This document shows positions 8,797 through 17,066 of a DNA stretch of 64,000 nt, piece by piece; position 1 is the first letter of the stretch, and every line of letters begins with the position of its first letter. The DNA comes from Thiomicrorhabdus lithotrophica (GTDB taxonomy: Bacteria > Pseudomonadota > Gammaproteobacteria > Thiomicrospirales > Thiomicrospiraceae). The notes below the pieces were generated by a model. That model searched no databases. It was not told the DNA's origin and saw only the letters and a program-made list of their open reading frames with translations. A program made the position numbers and the translations under genes. The stretch spans positions 124,001 to 188,000 of the forward strand of contig NZ_CP102381.1 in NCBI RefSeq assembly GCF_029201445.1. Direction: 5' to 3'.

Positions 8797-10140
8797 CTAA
8801 TTCCCTTCGCTAAAACGTTTGATTACATTTAAGGTCGCTAAATCTTTTTGGTATTCATAAGGCTCTTGATTGGACTGGTTAAAGGTCCGATTAAGGCTTG
8901 CTTGAATCGCCAGGCTTTTATTGATGTTTTTTGTGAGGTTGATAGAGAGTCTTCGGTTACTGTCTTCACGTTGCTCAAAAAAGAACGGATTCTTGTCGCT
9001 ATAACGCACTTCTTTAATGCCTATGCTACCACCTAATTTCCAATCGTGCGATAAGCCATAGTTTATACCGAGTTGAATACCTATGCTGTCGTAATCTACA
9101 TCATATAAGTCACCAGAGTCTTTACGTTCACGCTGAGCTTTAGATGTTAGGTTAATTAAAAGGTTGGAATTGATTTTCTGTTTCACGGCGATAGAAATTT
9201 CGCCTTGTGTGGCATCTTTTTCTTGTTTTTCTGCTTGTAGATAATGCTTTTTAAGGATTTTACCTTGTAGGCTCACCATCTGATTTGGCTTAGTTTTAAA
9301 TACCATCTTAGGAGCTAGACCATAGCTTTCTAAATAGGATTCTTCACCATAATGCATGTGGCTGTATTCTAAAGCGGCTTCTAAACGGTTTTTTCCTACA
9401 GGAAAAACCAATGCAGGCGTATAGCGTGTAAATAGGATGTTGTAATCATTCTGTTCTGATAGCGTTTTTGCATAGAACAATAAATTGTTTTTTATACCAA
9501 ATCCATATTCTTGTAACGCATCGTAGTAATGATCTACCACCACGGTTTCTTGATGAAAGTTGCTGCCAATAACTTCATTAGCATTGTCAAAATCAACCCC
9601 GAATGCGGGTACAAACCAGCTTTCGGATTCAGGCGTTGTATTGATGTTGCTGTCATGTCCAACCCCAAAAATAACGGCCGCGGATAGCGTTGATTTGCTT
9701 CGTGTACTTTTCATTTTAGTAAGGTACTGGTTGACGTTTCTAGCCACAGCTGGAGGAATATCCTCTTTTAAAGCATCTTTAAAATAACTTTCGGATAAAG
9801 CATAGCTGTTTTGTTGAAAATGGAGCTTTCCTAACTCAAGCTTACTGCGTGTATTCGTTGGGTCTACAATCAATATACGTTCGTAGATTGAAATGGCTTC
9901 ATCTAAATTATTTAAAAGAGTGGCAGATCGTGCTAGATAAAAATTGTAATTAAAGGAATTGAAATCTGACTGAACCAGTTTTTCAAAAGCGTTGTAAGAG
10001 GCCTGGTAGTCTTTGGCTTTAAAAAGCTGTAAGGCTTTAATATAAGGATCATCATTTGCCTGAATATTTTGGCCGATTGTGAGACCAGCAAACAATAAAA
10101 TCAGGAAAAGTGCTTTTTTGGGAAAGCTAAGCGTAAACAA
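8797..10140 (-). CDS. TPR plus outer-membrane beta-barrel protein, Slam/T11SS-like (copy 1)
   Basis: 447 residues. The start is TTG with AGGA 7 nt upstream, and it is needed to include the basic N-terminus of the signal peptide. TPR-type helices occupy about 35-145 (for example LDEAISIYERILIVDPTN). From about residue 155 to the end the sequence alternates like outer-membrane strands and begins with VGHDSNINTTPE, a start common in DUF560/Slam-type barrels. The N-terminal TPR, C-terminal barrel order and an adjacent TbpB-like barrel protein suggest a type XI secretion translocon. A different TPR-porin family, such as a PgaA-like exporter, is the main alternative. The paralogue is at 11557-12894. 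Confidence 0.72.
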   Translation of the reverse strand: MFTLSFPKKALFLILLFAGLTIGQNIQANDDPYIKALQLFKAKDYQASYNAFEKLVQSDFNSFNYNFYLARSATLLNNLDEAISIYERILIVDPTNTRSKLELGKLHFQQNSYALSESYFKDALKEDIPPAVARNVNQYLTKMKSTRSKSTLSAAVIFGVGHDSNINTTPESESWFVPAFGVDFDNANEVIGSNFHQETVVVDHYYDALQEYGFGIKNNLLFYAKTLSEQNDYNILFTRYTPALVFPVGKNRLEAALEYSHMHYGEESYLESYGLAPKMVFKTKPNQMVSLQGKILKKHYLQAEKQEKDATQGEISIAVKQKINSNLLINLTSKAQRERKDSGDLYDVDYDSIGIQLGINYGLSHDWKLGGSIGIKEVRYSDKNPFFFEQREDSNRRLSINLTKNINKSLAIQASLNRTFNQSNQEPYEYQKDLATLNVIKRFSEGN

Positions 10141-10336
10141 ATATTAATCCTAAAAAAATAAATATCATCAAAACGATTATCAAACAGTGGTTTTGGTGAT
10201 TTGAAGTAATGTAATTAAGATTTATTATAATCTTTAAATCTCTAGGATGTGATTATCATTTTTTAACTTAGATTTAATTGAGTTTATTATAAATTAATAT
10301 AACCAGCTGTATCCTTGGTGAAAATAGTGCGATTTT
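10141..10336. other. 196-bp AT-rich gap with imperfect hairpin between the two FecR/TPR-barrel pairs
   Basis: No gene fits here. An 11-bp inverted repeat with one mismatch pairs 10164-10174 with 10190-10200 around a 15-nt loop. On the minus strand it is followed by a T-rich run toward 10151, so it could be a weak terminator after the upstream FecR gene or an attenuator before the downstream TPR-barrel gene. The stem is AT-rich and the call is weak. Confidence 0.3.
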
Positions 10337-11545
10337 TTATTGGATACCAGCCGCTGATGTTGCATTGTAAGAACCACTCGAGTTTACATCAGCACTGGTT
10401 GAATCTTGTCCTGATAAAGAGAAGGTGCCTGCTAGTTCTTCGGCATTAGGCCCATAAAATTGTCCAGAAATCTCGCCAGATATATTACTCACATCAGAGG
10501 TTGCAGGCGTAAAGCTGTTGAAATCAATACCATTTTGGTTAACATCTCCTGCAAAACTTGTATTCCAGTGAGTTCCTGCAATTGTATATTCTAAATTGCC
10601 TGTTACCGGATTCACCGCATTAAAATTAATATTTACAAGAATACTACCGCTCCCTTTGTTATTTGCATCATCAAAGGCGACAACATTTCCACTATATAAT
10701 GCGTTTGGGGATGGGCCTATGAAGTTAATTGCAGCTAAAATTATATCTGGGTCGGTTGTACTAGCTCCTGGAGCAGCTTCTGCCCAAACATCAGTCATTT
10801 CTCCATTTGAGGCATTGGCCCAGTAACCGTAAGAAGAGTATGTAGCCGTATTTACGGTAATTTTTTCAATGTTATTATCAAGACTGTTGTTGATGGAGCT
10901 AGTTTGAATGGTTTCATCGGCATTAAGCACGCTTTGATTTACTTCATCCAATGTCTTGGTGGCATTTCCTGTCAGCATTGCCGAATTCAGCTCAGTTTCA
11001 ACTATTTCAACCTCTTTGGTTTCACTGTTAAAGCTTAGCTTTTTACCTTTTGGTACTTCGTAAATTTTACCTGTTTCATTATCTCTTAAGTAGGTTGCGC
11101 CACTGAGTGTGATTAGCTGGGTAAAGCGATCATTCGTTTCTAACGTGAAAGTTGTTCCTCTAATGCCAATGGTCACATCTTTGGTTTTGACTTTAAAGCG
11201 GTTAGGCGCAAGTTTACCAATTTGTCCTGTCACCGACTTCATAAAGCCATTAGCTAAAGAGAATTCAGCATGAGAATCTGAGATACCGTTAAACATATAA
11301 GCTTGGATGATAAATTTTGTTCGCTCACCTAAGGTAATCACGGTTTTGTCGTTAAATATCATCTGTAATTGAGTGTTATCGTCGGTGATGATTATGTCTT
11401 GAGTTTCGATTAATGAGCCAATTTTGGCAATTAATGTTTGCTGATTTCTTTCAATTGTTGCAGAGCCATTGATTGCGGTAATTTTGCCGATTGATGCAAA
11501 AGCTTCAGTAGTGACAAATAAGATGAGTAATAGTATCAGTTTCAT
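10337..11545 (-). CDS. secreted FecR-domain protein with TbpB-like C-terminal barrel (copy 2)
   Basis: 402 residues, the same architecture as the 7527-8795 product: a signal peptide ending around AFA-S, a FecR domain (about 18-150, with IGIRGTTFTLE), a linker, and a C-terminal domain carrying GQFYGPNAEELAGTFSL, an even clearer TbpB-like barrel signature. The RBS AAGGAG is 7 nt before the ATG, and the upstream TPR-barrel gene ends 11 nt before. The two FecR proteins share motifs along their length but differ at many positions, pointing to an old tandem duplication of the pair. The expected location is the periplasm or cell surface, depending on whether the partner barrel exports it. Confidence 0.82.
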   Translation of the reverse strand: MKLILLLILFVTTEAFASIGKITAINGSATIERNQQTLIAKIGSLIETQDIIITDDNTQLQMIFNDKTVITLGERTKFIIQAYMFNGISDSHAEFSLANGFMKSVTGQIGKLAPNRFKVKTKDVTIGIRGTTFTLETNDRFTQLITLSGATYLRDNETGKIYEVPKGKKLSFNSETKEVEIVETELNSAMLTGNATKTLDEVNQSVLNADETIQTSSINNSLDNNIEKITVNTATYSSYGYWANASNGEMTDVWAEAAPGASTTDPDIILAAINFIGPSPNALYSGNVVAFDDANNKGSGSILVNINFNAVNPVTGNLEYTIAGTHWNTSFAGDVNQNGIDFNSFTPATSDVSNISGEISGQFYGPNAEELAGTFSLSGQDSTSADVNSSGSYNATSAAGIQ

Positions 11546-11556
11546 AACCGGGCTCC

Positions 11557-12894
11557 TTAGAAATGCTTAACGATATTAACTAAGAATACATTTTTAGTAT
11601 ATTCATAAGCGGCTTGATTTGAGCTGTTTTGAATACGTTCAGCTCTTGTCTGTAGTGACAAGTCTTTGTCTAGGATTTTAGAGACATCGAGCGCAATTTT
11701 TATATTATTATCTTGGCGTTTGTTTAAGAAAAATACACTATCATCAAGATAGTTTTTTTGAAACGCTCCAAGCTCTCCGCCAATTCGAATACCTGTAGAG
11801 TATTGATAATTAACGCCAGCTTTTAAGGCAAACATATCATTAGAAACGTCTGTAAGATTACCAGACTCTTTGCGCTCTTGAATGAGCATCGTATCAATAT
11901 GCCAAGCCGTTCGATTGTTGAGCAATTTTTGATAAGTAACCCCTCCCTCAACGTAATTAGCATCTCGACCTTGATCTTCAGTTCTCAAATAATTTTTCTT
12001 AAAAAGCTTTAAGTGCGCTGACAGTTGAGCGCTTGGGTTAATTTGATGTGTGATGTTAGGGGTTAAACCATAATTTTCTAAATAAGCTTTACCACCATAA
12101 TACATAGTATCGAACTGTATAGCGGCATCTATTTTGTAGTTTTTTGTGGAAAATACTAAGGACGGCTTGTAGCGAAGGTACAAAATGTTGTAGTCGCTTT
12201 CTCCTGGGATAGATTTGTTATAGGCCAAAAGACTGTTTTTAATGCCAAAGCCATATTTTTTTGTACTGTCATAATAGTGGTTTAACAAAGCCATTTCTTG
12301 ATGGTAAGCGTTTTCAACTGTTTCAGTTGTGTTAGTAAAGTCTGCGCCAAAGACAGGTACAAACCAAGAAGAAGCGTAAGGGGCGCTATTTACATTTGTG
12401 TCATAGCCAAGTCCAAATACTAAAGCACCATTAAGGCTTCCTAATCGAGACTGTTTTTCAATTTTTTCTAGATAGCGCGAGATATTAAGGCGAACGGTTT
12501 CAGGAATTCGGTCGTTTTGTGCAGAGCTAAAATAGCTTTTAGATAAAGTATATTCTTGTAGTTGATAATAGAGTTTTCCAAGCTCTAGCTTACTGCGAAT
12601 ATGATTGGGTTGAAGTATTAATATTCGTTCATATGCAGTGATGGCTTCTTTGTGTTTGTTAAGCTTAGCAGCGGCTTGAGCCAAATAAAAACTGTAATCT
12701 ATTGAGGAATAGTCTTGTTCCACTAATACAGAAAATGCACGGTAAGCCTCTTGGTAGGATTGCTCATCATACAGTTTTACAGCTGCGGTAAATTGACTTG
12801 AATCGGCAAGCAGAATAGGGGTGTAGCTCAAGCTAAATGCACTTGTAAGTAGAGTAGCCAGCGTACTATTTTTTATATTTGAAACTAACCGCAT
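11557..12894 (-). CDS. TPR plus outer-membrane beta-barrel protein, Slam/T11SS-like (copy 2)
   Basis: 445 residues, a paralogue of the 8797-10140 product. It has an N-terminal signal peptide, TPR helices (about 35-145, with KEAITAYERILILQPNH) and a C-terminal barrel beginning around LVFGLGYDTNVNSAPY. Conserved shared strands include GFGIKNSLLAYNKS and the terminal aromatic-ending stretch LVNIVKHF, as expected for an outer-membrane barrel. It is the first gene of the eight-gene minus-strand cluster and has a good promoter candidate about 45 nt upstream. The RBS is weak. Function as a translocon for the adjacent FecR protein is inferred from domain order and pairing. Confidence 0.72.
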   Translation of the reverse strand: MRLVSNIKNSTLATLLTSAFSLSYTPILLADSSQFTAAVKLYDEQSYQEAYRAFSVLVEQDYSSIDYSFYLAQAAAKLNKHKEAITAYERILILQPNHIRSKLELGKLYYQLQEYTLSKSYFSSAQNDRIPETVRLNISRYLEKIEKQSRLGSLNGALVFGLGYDTNVNSAPYASSWFVPVFGADFTNTTETVENAYHQEMALLNHYYDSTKKYGFGIKNSLLAYNKSIPGESDYNILYLRYKPSLVFSTKNYKIDAAIQFDTMYYGGKAYLENYGLTPNITHQINPSAQLSAHLKLFKKNYLRTEDQGRDANYVEGGVTYQKLLNNRTAWHIDTMLIQERKESGNLTDVSNDMFALKAGVNYQYSTGIRIGGELGAFQKNYLDDSVFFLNKRQDNNIKIALDVSKILDKDLSLQTRAERIQNSSNQAAYEYTKNVFLVNIVKHF

Positions 12895-12939
12895 GAGAAT
12901 CCGATAACAGAGTTGTATTTTTGGGTAACAGTTAATTCA

Positions 12940-12969
12940 ATTCTAGATTAGATAGTGAAGTAATGGCAA
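12940..12969 (-). promoter_or_regulatory. sigma70-like promoter for the FecR/cyclase cluster
   Basis: Reading the minus strand, TTGCCA (12969-12964) is followed after 18 nt by TAGAAT (12945-12940), a near-consensus -35/-10 pair. It lies between the upstream ArsR-rhodanese stop and the TPR-barrel ATG at 12894, giving a leader of about 40 nt. Confidence 0.45.
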
Positions 12970-12999
12970 ATATATTCGCGAAAGGATGTCTATTTTGCA

Positions 13000-13656
13000 C
13001 TAATTGTGTTGGTCAAAAGCCCATTCAGGAAAACCATCGGGCATTCGGCTGGCTTGGATGTCTTGTTTGGTGAGGTTTTCTACTGCTTCGTAAGACCAAA
13101 GACAGTAAGGCCCTCGGCAATAAACGACTACGGGTTTGTCTTTAGATAAAGTGGAAATGTTTTGATTAAGTTGTTCTATTGGAATATTAACAGCACCTTC
13201 GATATGACCTGCTTGATATTCATCTTGAGGACGGACATCCAATAAGGTGACTTGGTTATTTTGCAGTGCTTTTTTAAGTTCTTTTGGATTAAAAGGCATA
13301 AGAGGCGCGCGAGGATGGAGTTTTTCATTCAGAATGGTGGAAACTTCTGTCATTTGGTTTTCTGCTACTTGGCGCATGGCTTGAATAAGCGGCACAATAG
13401 CTGGATCACTTAAACGATATATTCTAAGTGCGCCATTAACCTCATTGATTACCAGGCCTGCTTGTTTGAGTTGTTGCAGATGTTTGGATACATTCGCCAC
13501 ACTCAAACCGAGTTTTTTGCTTAATACTTCAACCTGTGTAGGTGCTTGAGCCAAAATGTCTAAAATCAGTAAACGGTTGGCGTGACCTAAAGATTTGCCC
13601 ATCTGCGCGAGTTGTTCAAACAAACAAATCTTTAAGTTGGTTTCACACGTATCCAT
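13000..13656 (-). CDS. ArsR-family regulator fused to a rhodanese domain
   Basis: 218 residues. The N-terminal ~95 residues are an ArsR-type winged helix (SVANVSKHLQQLKQAGLV is the recognition region). Residues about 115-218 are a rhodanese domain with LLDVRPQDEYQAGHIEGAVN and the active-site loop VVYCRGPYC, Cys180 being the sulfur-carrying candidate. Additional cysteines near the N-terminus (Cys4, Cys11) could take part in sensing. Fusions of this kind are known regulators in many proteobacteria and are thought to respond to sulfur or metalloid species; the ligand here is not visible. It lies downstream of the hydrolase gene on the same strand, separated by 38 nt containing the CCAGGCCTGG palindrome. 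Confidence 0.9.
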   Translation of the reverse strand: MDTCETNLKICLFEQLAQMGKSLGHANRLLILDILAQAPTQVEVLSKKLGLSVANVSKHLQQLKQAGLVINEVNGALRIYRLSDPAIVPLIQAMRQVAENQMTEVSTILNEKLHPRAPLMPFNPKELKKALQNNQVTLLDVRPQDEYQAGHIEGAVNIPIEQLNQNISTLSKDKPVVVYCRGPYCLWSYEAVENLTKQDIQASRMPDGFPEWAFDQHN

Positions 13657-13669
13657 AATTTAAGCTTTT

Positions 13670-13681
13670 ACCAGGCCTGGT
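13670..13681. repeat. iterated palindrome ACCAGGCCTGGT (intergenic copy)
   Basis: This is a perfect 12-bp palindrome in the gap after the hydrolase stop. Its core CCAGGCCTGG occurs exactly at ten places in the window: 13671, 16211, 17949, 20113, 22979, 23257, 26672, 53651, 57060 and 63925. Copies with one mismatch or a shortened arm lie near 13461, 18306, 20499, 23164, 58037, 60389 and 63052. Function unknown. Confidence 0.85.
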
Positions 13682-13694
13682 TATTTATTCAAAT

Positions 13695-14597
13695 TTATTG
13701 ACGAATGAATTCAACAGCCGCTTCTACTAGCTCTTCTGAAAACAAGTCTAAGAAAAAGTGGTCTGAATCTTCAACAATATACTGACTAACTTGATCGTTA
13801 TTTACTTTCGTCATTTTGTCCGTTAAATCCGCAACCACATTATCCGCTGAACCAATAATAACTAAAGTTGGTTTTACCGCTTTTTTCAATAAGGTTGGCG
13901 TATCCATACGCTCATCGGCACGATAGTAGCTCACAAAAGCTTCAGCCGTTGCACTGGTATCTTTACAGTAAATAAAGTTAATATTTTCAAGTTTTGTATC
14001 ACCTTTACCTGCTTTCACTAGTTTTTGAGCAGAGTTAAGAATGGGCTCTAAAGGAACATTGTATTTTTTCTGATAGTCTTTTTGTTCAGCTGCATTTGAC
14101 CATGTTTGTGGAGCAATTAACACCACGTTCTTAATCATGTCACTGTCATTTTCTACGCTATACCAAGCGGTTTGGTTACCACCACGAGAATGCCCCATTA
14201 ATGTAATGGATTGAGCGCCTTGAGATTTTAACCAATTCACCCAAAAATCGATTTCTAACATGGCATCGTCATGCTTGTGGGTTTGAAAATTATTACAGTC
14301 ATATTCGCCATGACGGTCATTAATGCCTAGGCTTAAGTTTGGAGCAATAGAGCTGATACCGTTTTCAGCTAATAGTTCTTGGATAGCTGAGTAAGTTTCG
14401 CGACCGTTGTGCGTTAAGGTACCGTGGGTAAACAGCACGACTTCATCGGCAAAAGTTTTGCCTTCGGCCATAACTACATTAGCGTTAATGGTTAAGCCAT
14501 TAAACGTTTCTTTAATTTCTTTAGCCTGAGCTGAAACGGCGAATACACTCATTAGTAATGCGCTTAAGAAAATCTGTTTGGTAAGTCTACGTAACAT
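13695..14597 (-). CDS. secreted alpha/beta hydrolase
   Basis: 300 residues from the ATG at 14597, chosen because GGAG sits 6 nt upstream. An ATG 12 bases earlier (14609) is also open but poorly placed. The protein has a signal peptide (MLRRLTKQ followed by a hydrophobic run, ending near AQA-K). It has an alpha/beta hydrolase fold with an oxyanion-type HGT, the nucleophile elbow GHSRGG, an acid in IIGSADNV and a late His in EDSDHFF. The triad is therefore complete. A periplasmic serine esterase or lipase-like activity is likely; the substrate is unknown. It is transcribed away from the MFS gene. Confidence 0.85.
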   Translation of the reverse strand: MLRRLTKQIFLSALLMSVFAVSAQAKEIKETFNGLTINANVVMAEGKTFADEVVLFTHGTLTHNGRETYSAIQELLAENGISSIAPNLSLGINDRHGEYDCNNFQTHKHDDAMLEIDFWVNWLKSQGAQSITLMGHSRGGNQTAWYSVENDSDMIKNVVLIAPQTWSNAAEQKDYQKKYNVPLEPILNSAQKLVKAGKGDTKLENINFIYCKDTSATAEAFVSYYRADERMDTPTLLKKAVKPTLVIIGSADNVVADLTDKMTKVNNDQVSQYIVEDSDHFFLDLFSEELVEAAVEFIRQ

Positions 14598-14700
14598 ATT
14601 GATCTCCATGTCCTGTTGAACGTAATAAATTTGTTATTGCTTGACAATTATAGGCTGTTTTAAATACCATTCAACCATTTGGTTGAATAAAGGAATCCCC

Positions 14701-15987
14701 TTGTCAATTTCTACGATTGAAAGCTCATTGATTTTACACGGCATAAAAGTGAATCGCCAACAGTTTATTCATCAGTTAATCCAAGTGTTTTTGGTGGGCT
14801 GCATGATAGGGCTGACCCGAACGGTGTTACCTGGTTTAGCTTCAACGGAATTTGGTTTAGCTCAGCAACAGTTTGTATTGTTAACCACTTTTGTCGTTGT
14901 GTTTGGCTTAGTTAAAGCGAGTATGAATTTATTTGCAGGAAGGTTGTCCGATAGATTTGGGCGTCGTCCTGTTTTAATAAGTGGTTGGTTAGTGGCTATT
15001 CCAATTCCATTTTTGCTTTATTGGGCGCCAAATTGGTACTGGATTGTTGCTGCCACGGTATTCCTTGGCTTGAACCAGGGATTGAGTTGGTCAATGGCCT
15101 TAAATAGTAAGCTGGACCTGGCTAAGACTTCTCAAAGGGGGTTGGTCAATGGCTTAAATGAATTCTCAGGATATGCCGCTGTTGGTATTGCCGGCTTGGT
15201 AGCTGCCAGTTTAGCAGTAAGTTTGGGGGCGAGAGAAGCCCTTTTTATTATGGCGTTAGGGGTCTTGTTAGTGGGTTTGTTACTAGCGGTCTTTTATGTA
15301 GAAGAGACTAAATCGTGGTCGGATGAGCATGATAAACAAGCTAAAATATTACAAGGCCAGAGTGTTATACCTAGCCAACAGCATGTAAGAACCTTTAAAG
15401 CACTATTTGCATTTGCCTCTTACCAAAGTAAGCCTCTCATGGCGCTGAATCAAGCAGGTCTGGTAGAAAAGTTTGTTGACGCATTAATCTGGATATTACT
15501 GCCTATTTATTTACTGGCTCAAGACTTATCGTTGGTTGAAGCCAGTGCCATTATTACTATTTACGGTGTGGTTTGGGGTGGGTCTCAGCTTATTACAGGG
15601 CCTTTGTCCGATAAAGTGGGCCGCAAAGGGCTTATTGTTGGCGGTATGTGGGTTTGTGGACTCGGTAGTTATGCTTTGATTCATACCAATACGGTTCTGG
15701 GTTGGAGTATTGAAGCCGCTATGATTGGTATTGGTATGGCGATGTTATATCCCACTTTAGGTGCCGCCGTTGCGGATAATAGTTTGGCTCATGAACGTGC
15801 ATCATTATTGGGTATTTACCGTTTTTGGCGAGACTTTGGTTATGCAATAGGGGCATTGTTAATGGGGTTAGTTGCCCAATACACAGGGCAGATTGAAAGT
15901 GCTTTTGTATTGGTTGCTATATCCATGATGCTATCAGGCCTGTTAGTTTTAGTTTGGTTGCCTAATAGCAAATCCACAAATAATTAA
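14701..15987 (+). CDS. MFS transporter
   Basis: 428 residues from a TTG at 14701 with AAGGA 7 nt upstream. An in-frame TTG at 14641 coincides with a TTGACA that looks like a -35 box, and a GTG at 14749 is another option, so the start is uncertain. About 12 hydrophobic segments are seen. The major-facilitator loop motif appears twice, GRLSDRFGRRPV after the second segment and GPLSDKVGRKG in the second half. It has an acidic, Gln-rich central loop around residues 205-235. The specificity is not recognisable; it is not obviously linked to the Bat operon that begins 94 nt later. Confidence 0.88.
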   Translation: MSISTIESSLILHGIKVNRQQFIHQLIQVFLVGCMIGLTRTVLPGLASTEFGLAQQQFVLLTTFVVVFGLVKASMNLFAGRLSDRFGRRPVLISGWLVAIPIPFLLYWAPNWYWIVAATVFLGLNQGLSWSMALNSKLDLAKTSQRGLVNGLNEFSGYAAVGIAGLVAASLAVSLGAREALFIMALGVLLVGLLLAVFYVEETKSWSDEHDKQAKILQGQSVIPSQQHVRTFKALFAFASYQSKPLMALNQAGLVEKFVDALIWILLPIYLLAQDLSLVEASAIITIYGVVWGGSQLITGPLSDKVGRKGLIVGGMWVCGLGSYALIHTNTVLGWSIEAAMIGIGMAMLYPTLGAAVADNSLAHERASLLGIYRFWRDFGYAIGALLMGLVAQYTGQIESAFVLVAISMMLSGLLVLVWLPNSKSTNN

Positions 15988-16081
15988 TGTTACTTTACAT
16001 AAAGCGATAAAATAAAAATATTACAGGTAATAGTTGCGATAGCACAATTTGCTTCAGTCGCAACGCTTTAGGAAATGAATT

Positions 16082-17056
16082 ATGTCTATTCAAGCAGAGT
16101 TTCAAACACTTAAACAGCATCTACAGACGGTTATTGTGGGCCAAGAAGCCTTATTAGATAAGATGCTAATTGCCTTATTAACTGGAGGGCATGTATTGCT
16201 TGAAGGGCCTCCAGGCCTGGCAAAAACCACGGCGGTTAAAACGTTGGCAAATGGCGTTCATGCCAGTTTTCAACGTATTCAGTTTACACCTGATTTAATG
16301 CCTGGTGATGTAATGGGGTCTGACGTGTTGGATGTCAATACTGGGGCGTTGAGCTTTGTGAAAGGACCGATTTTTAACGAGATTGTTCTGGCAGATGAGA
16401 TTAACCGTGCCCCGCCTAAAGTTCAGTCTGCTCTGTTAGAAGCTATGGCAGAAAAGCAAGTGACCGCAGGTGGACAAACACGTGCATTGCCTGAGATGTT
16501 TTTAGTGATGGCAACGCAAAACCCTTTAGAGCAAAGCGGAACTTATCCTCTGCCAGAGGCGCAATTAGACCGCTTTATGTTGCATTTGGTATTAGATTAT
16601 CCGACAGAGTCTGAAGAGCTAGAAATTTTAAGACGTGATCGTGCACATCATTTTGGTGAAGATAAAGAGCCGGTAAATCCGTTTTTAACGCCTGAAAAGG
16701 TGCTGCATGCTCGACGAGATGTATCTGAACAGTATGTCTCTGATTCAATTGAAAAATATATTGTTCAGTTGATTGCTGCTACGCGTAAATTAGGTGACTT
16801 AGATCGTTCTCTTGCAGGCATTCTAGAAGTCGGTGCGTCTCCTCGTGCATCCATTGCATTGTTACATGCCGTTAGTGCTTACGCTTGGTTACAAGGGCGT
16901 GACTTTGTCACTCCTGATGATGTTATTAAGCTATTGCCTGATGTTTTAAGACATCGTTTGATTATCAGTTTTAGTGGTCGTGCGCAAAAATGGACACCTG
17001 ATACGATTATTCAAAAGATTATTCAGCTTATTCCTGTGCCAGTTGGTTTGGAATAG
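16082..17056 (+). CDS. MoxR-family AAA ATPase
   Basis: 324 residues. The Walker A motif is GPPGLAKTT (about 42-50), Walker B is IVLADEIN (about 101-108), and PPKVQSALLEAMAEKQVT is typical of MoxR proteins. Length matches the family. It is the first gene of a six-gene set whose other members are DUF58, DUF4381, two VWA proteins and BatD. In such operons the ATPase is thought to act as a chaperone on the VWA partners. AGGA lies 9 nt before the ATG. The Walker A coding sequence contains one CCAGGCCTGG palindrome (16211-16220). Confidence 0.95.
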   Translation: MSIQAEFQTLKQHLQTVIVGQEALLDKMLIALLTGGHVLLEGPPGLAKTTAVKTLANGVHASFQRIQFTPDLMPGDVMGSDVLDVNTGALSFVKGPIFNEIVLADEINRAPPKVQSALLEAMAEKQVTAGGQTRALPEMFLVMATQNPLEQSGTYPLPEAQLDRFMLHLVLDYPTESEELEILRRDRAHHFGEDKEPVNPFLTPEKVLHARRDVSEQYVSDSIEKYIVQLIAATRKLGDLDRSLAGILEVGASPRASIALLHAVSAYAWLQGRDFVTPDDVIKLLPDVLRHRLIISFSGRAQKWTPDTIIQKIIQLIPVPVGLE

Positions 17057-17066
17057 AGCGCATAGT

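Noticed and set aside
14641-14700. Upstream TTG as the MFS start
   Set aside because: It coincides with a TTGACA -35-like box and lacks a ribosome site, whereas TTG14701 has AAGGA 7 nt before it.
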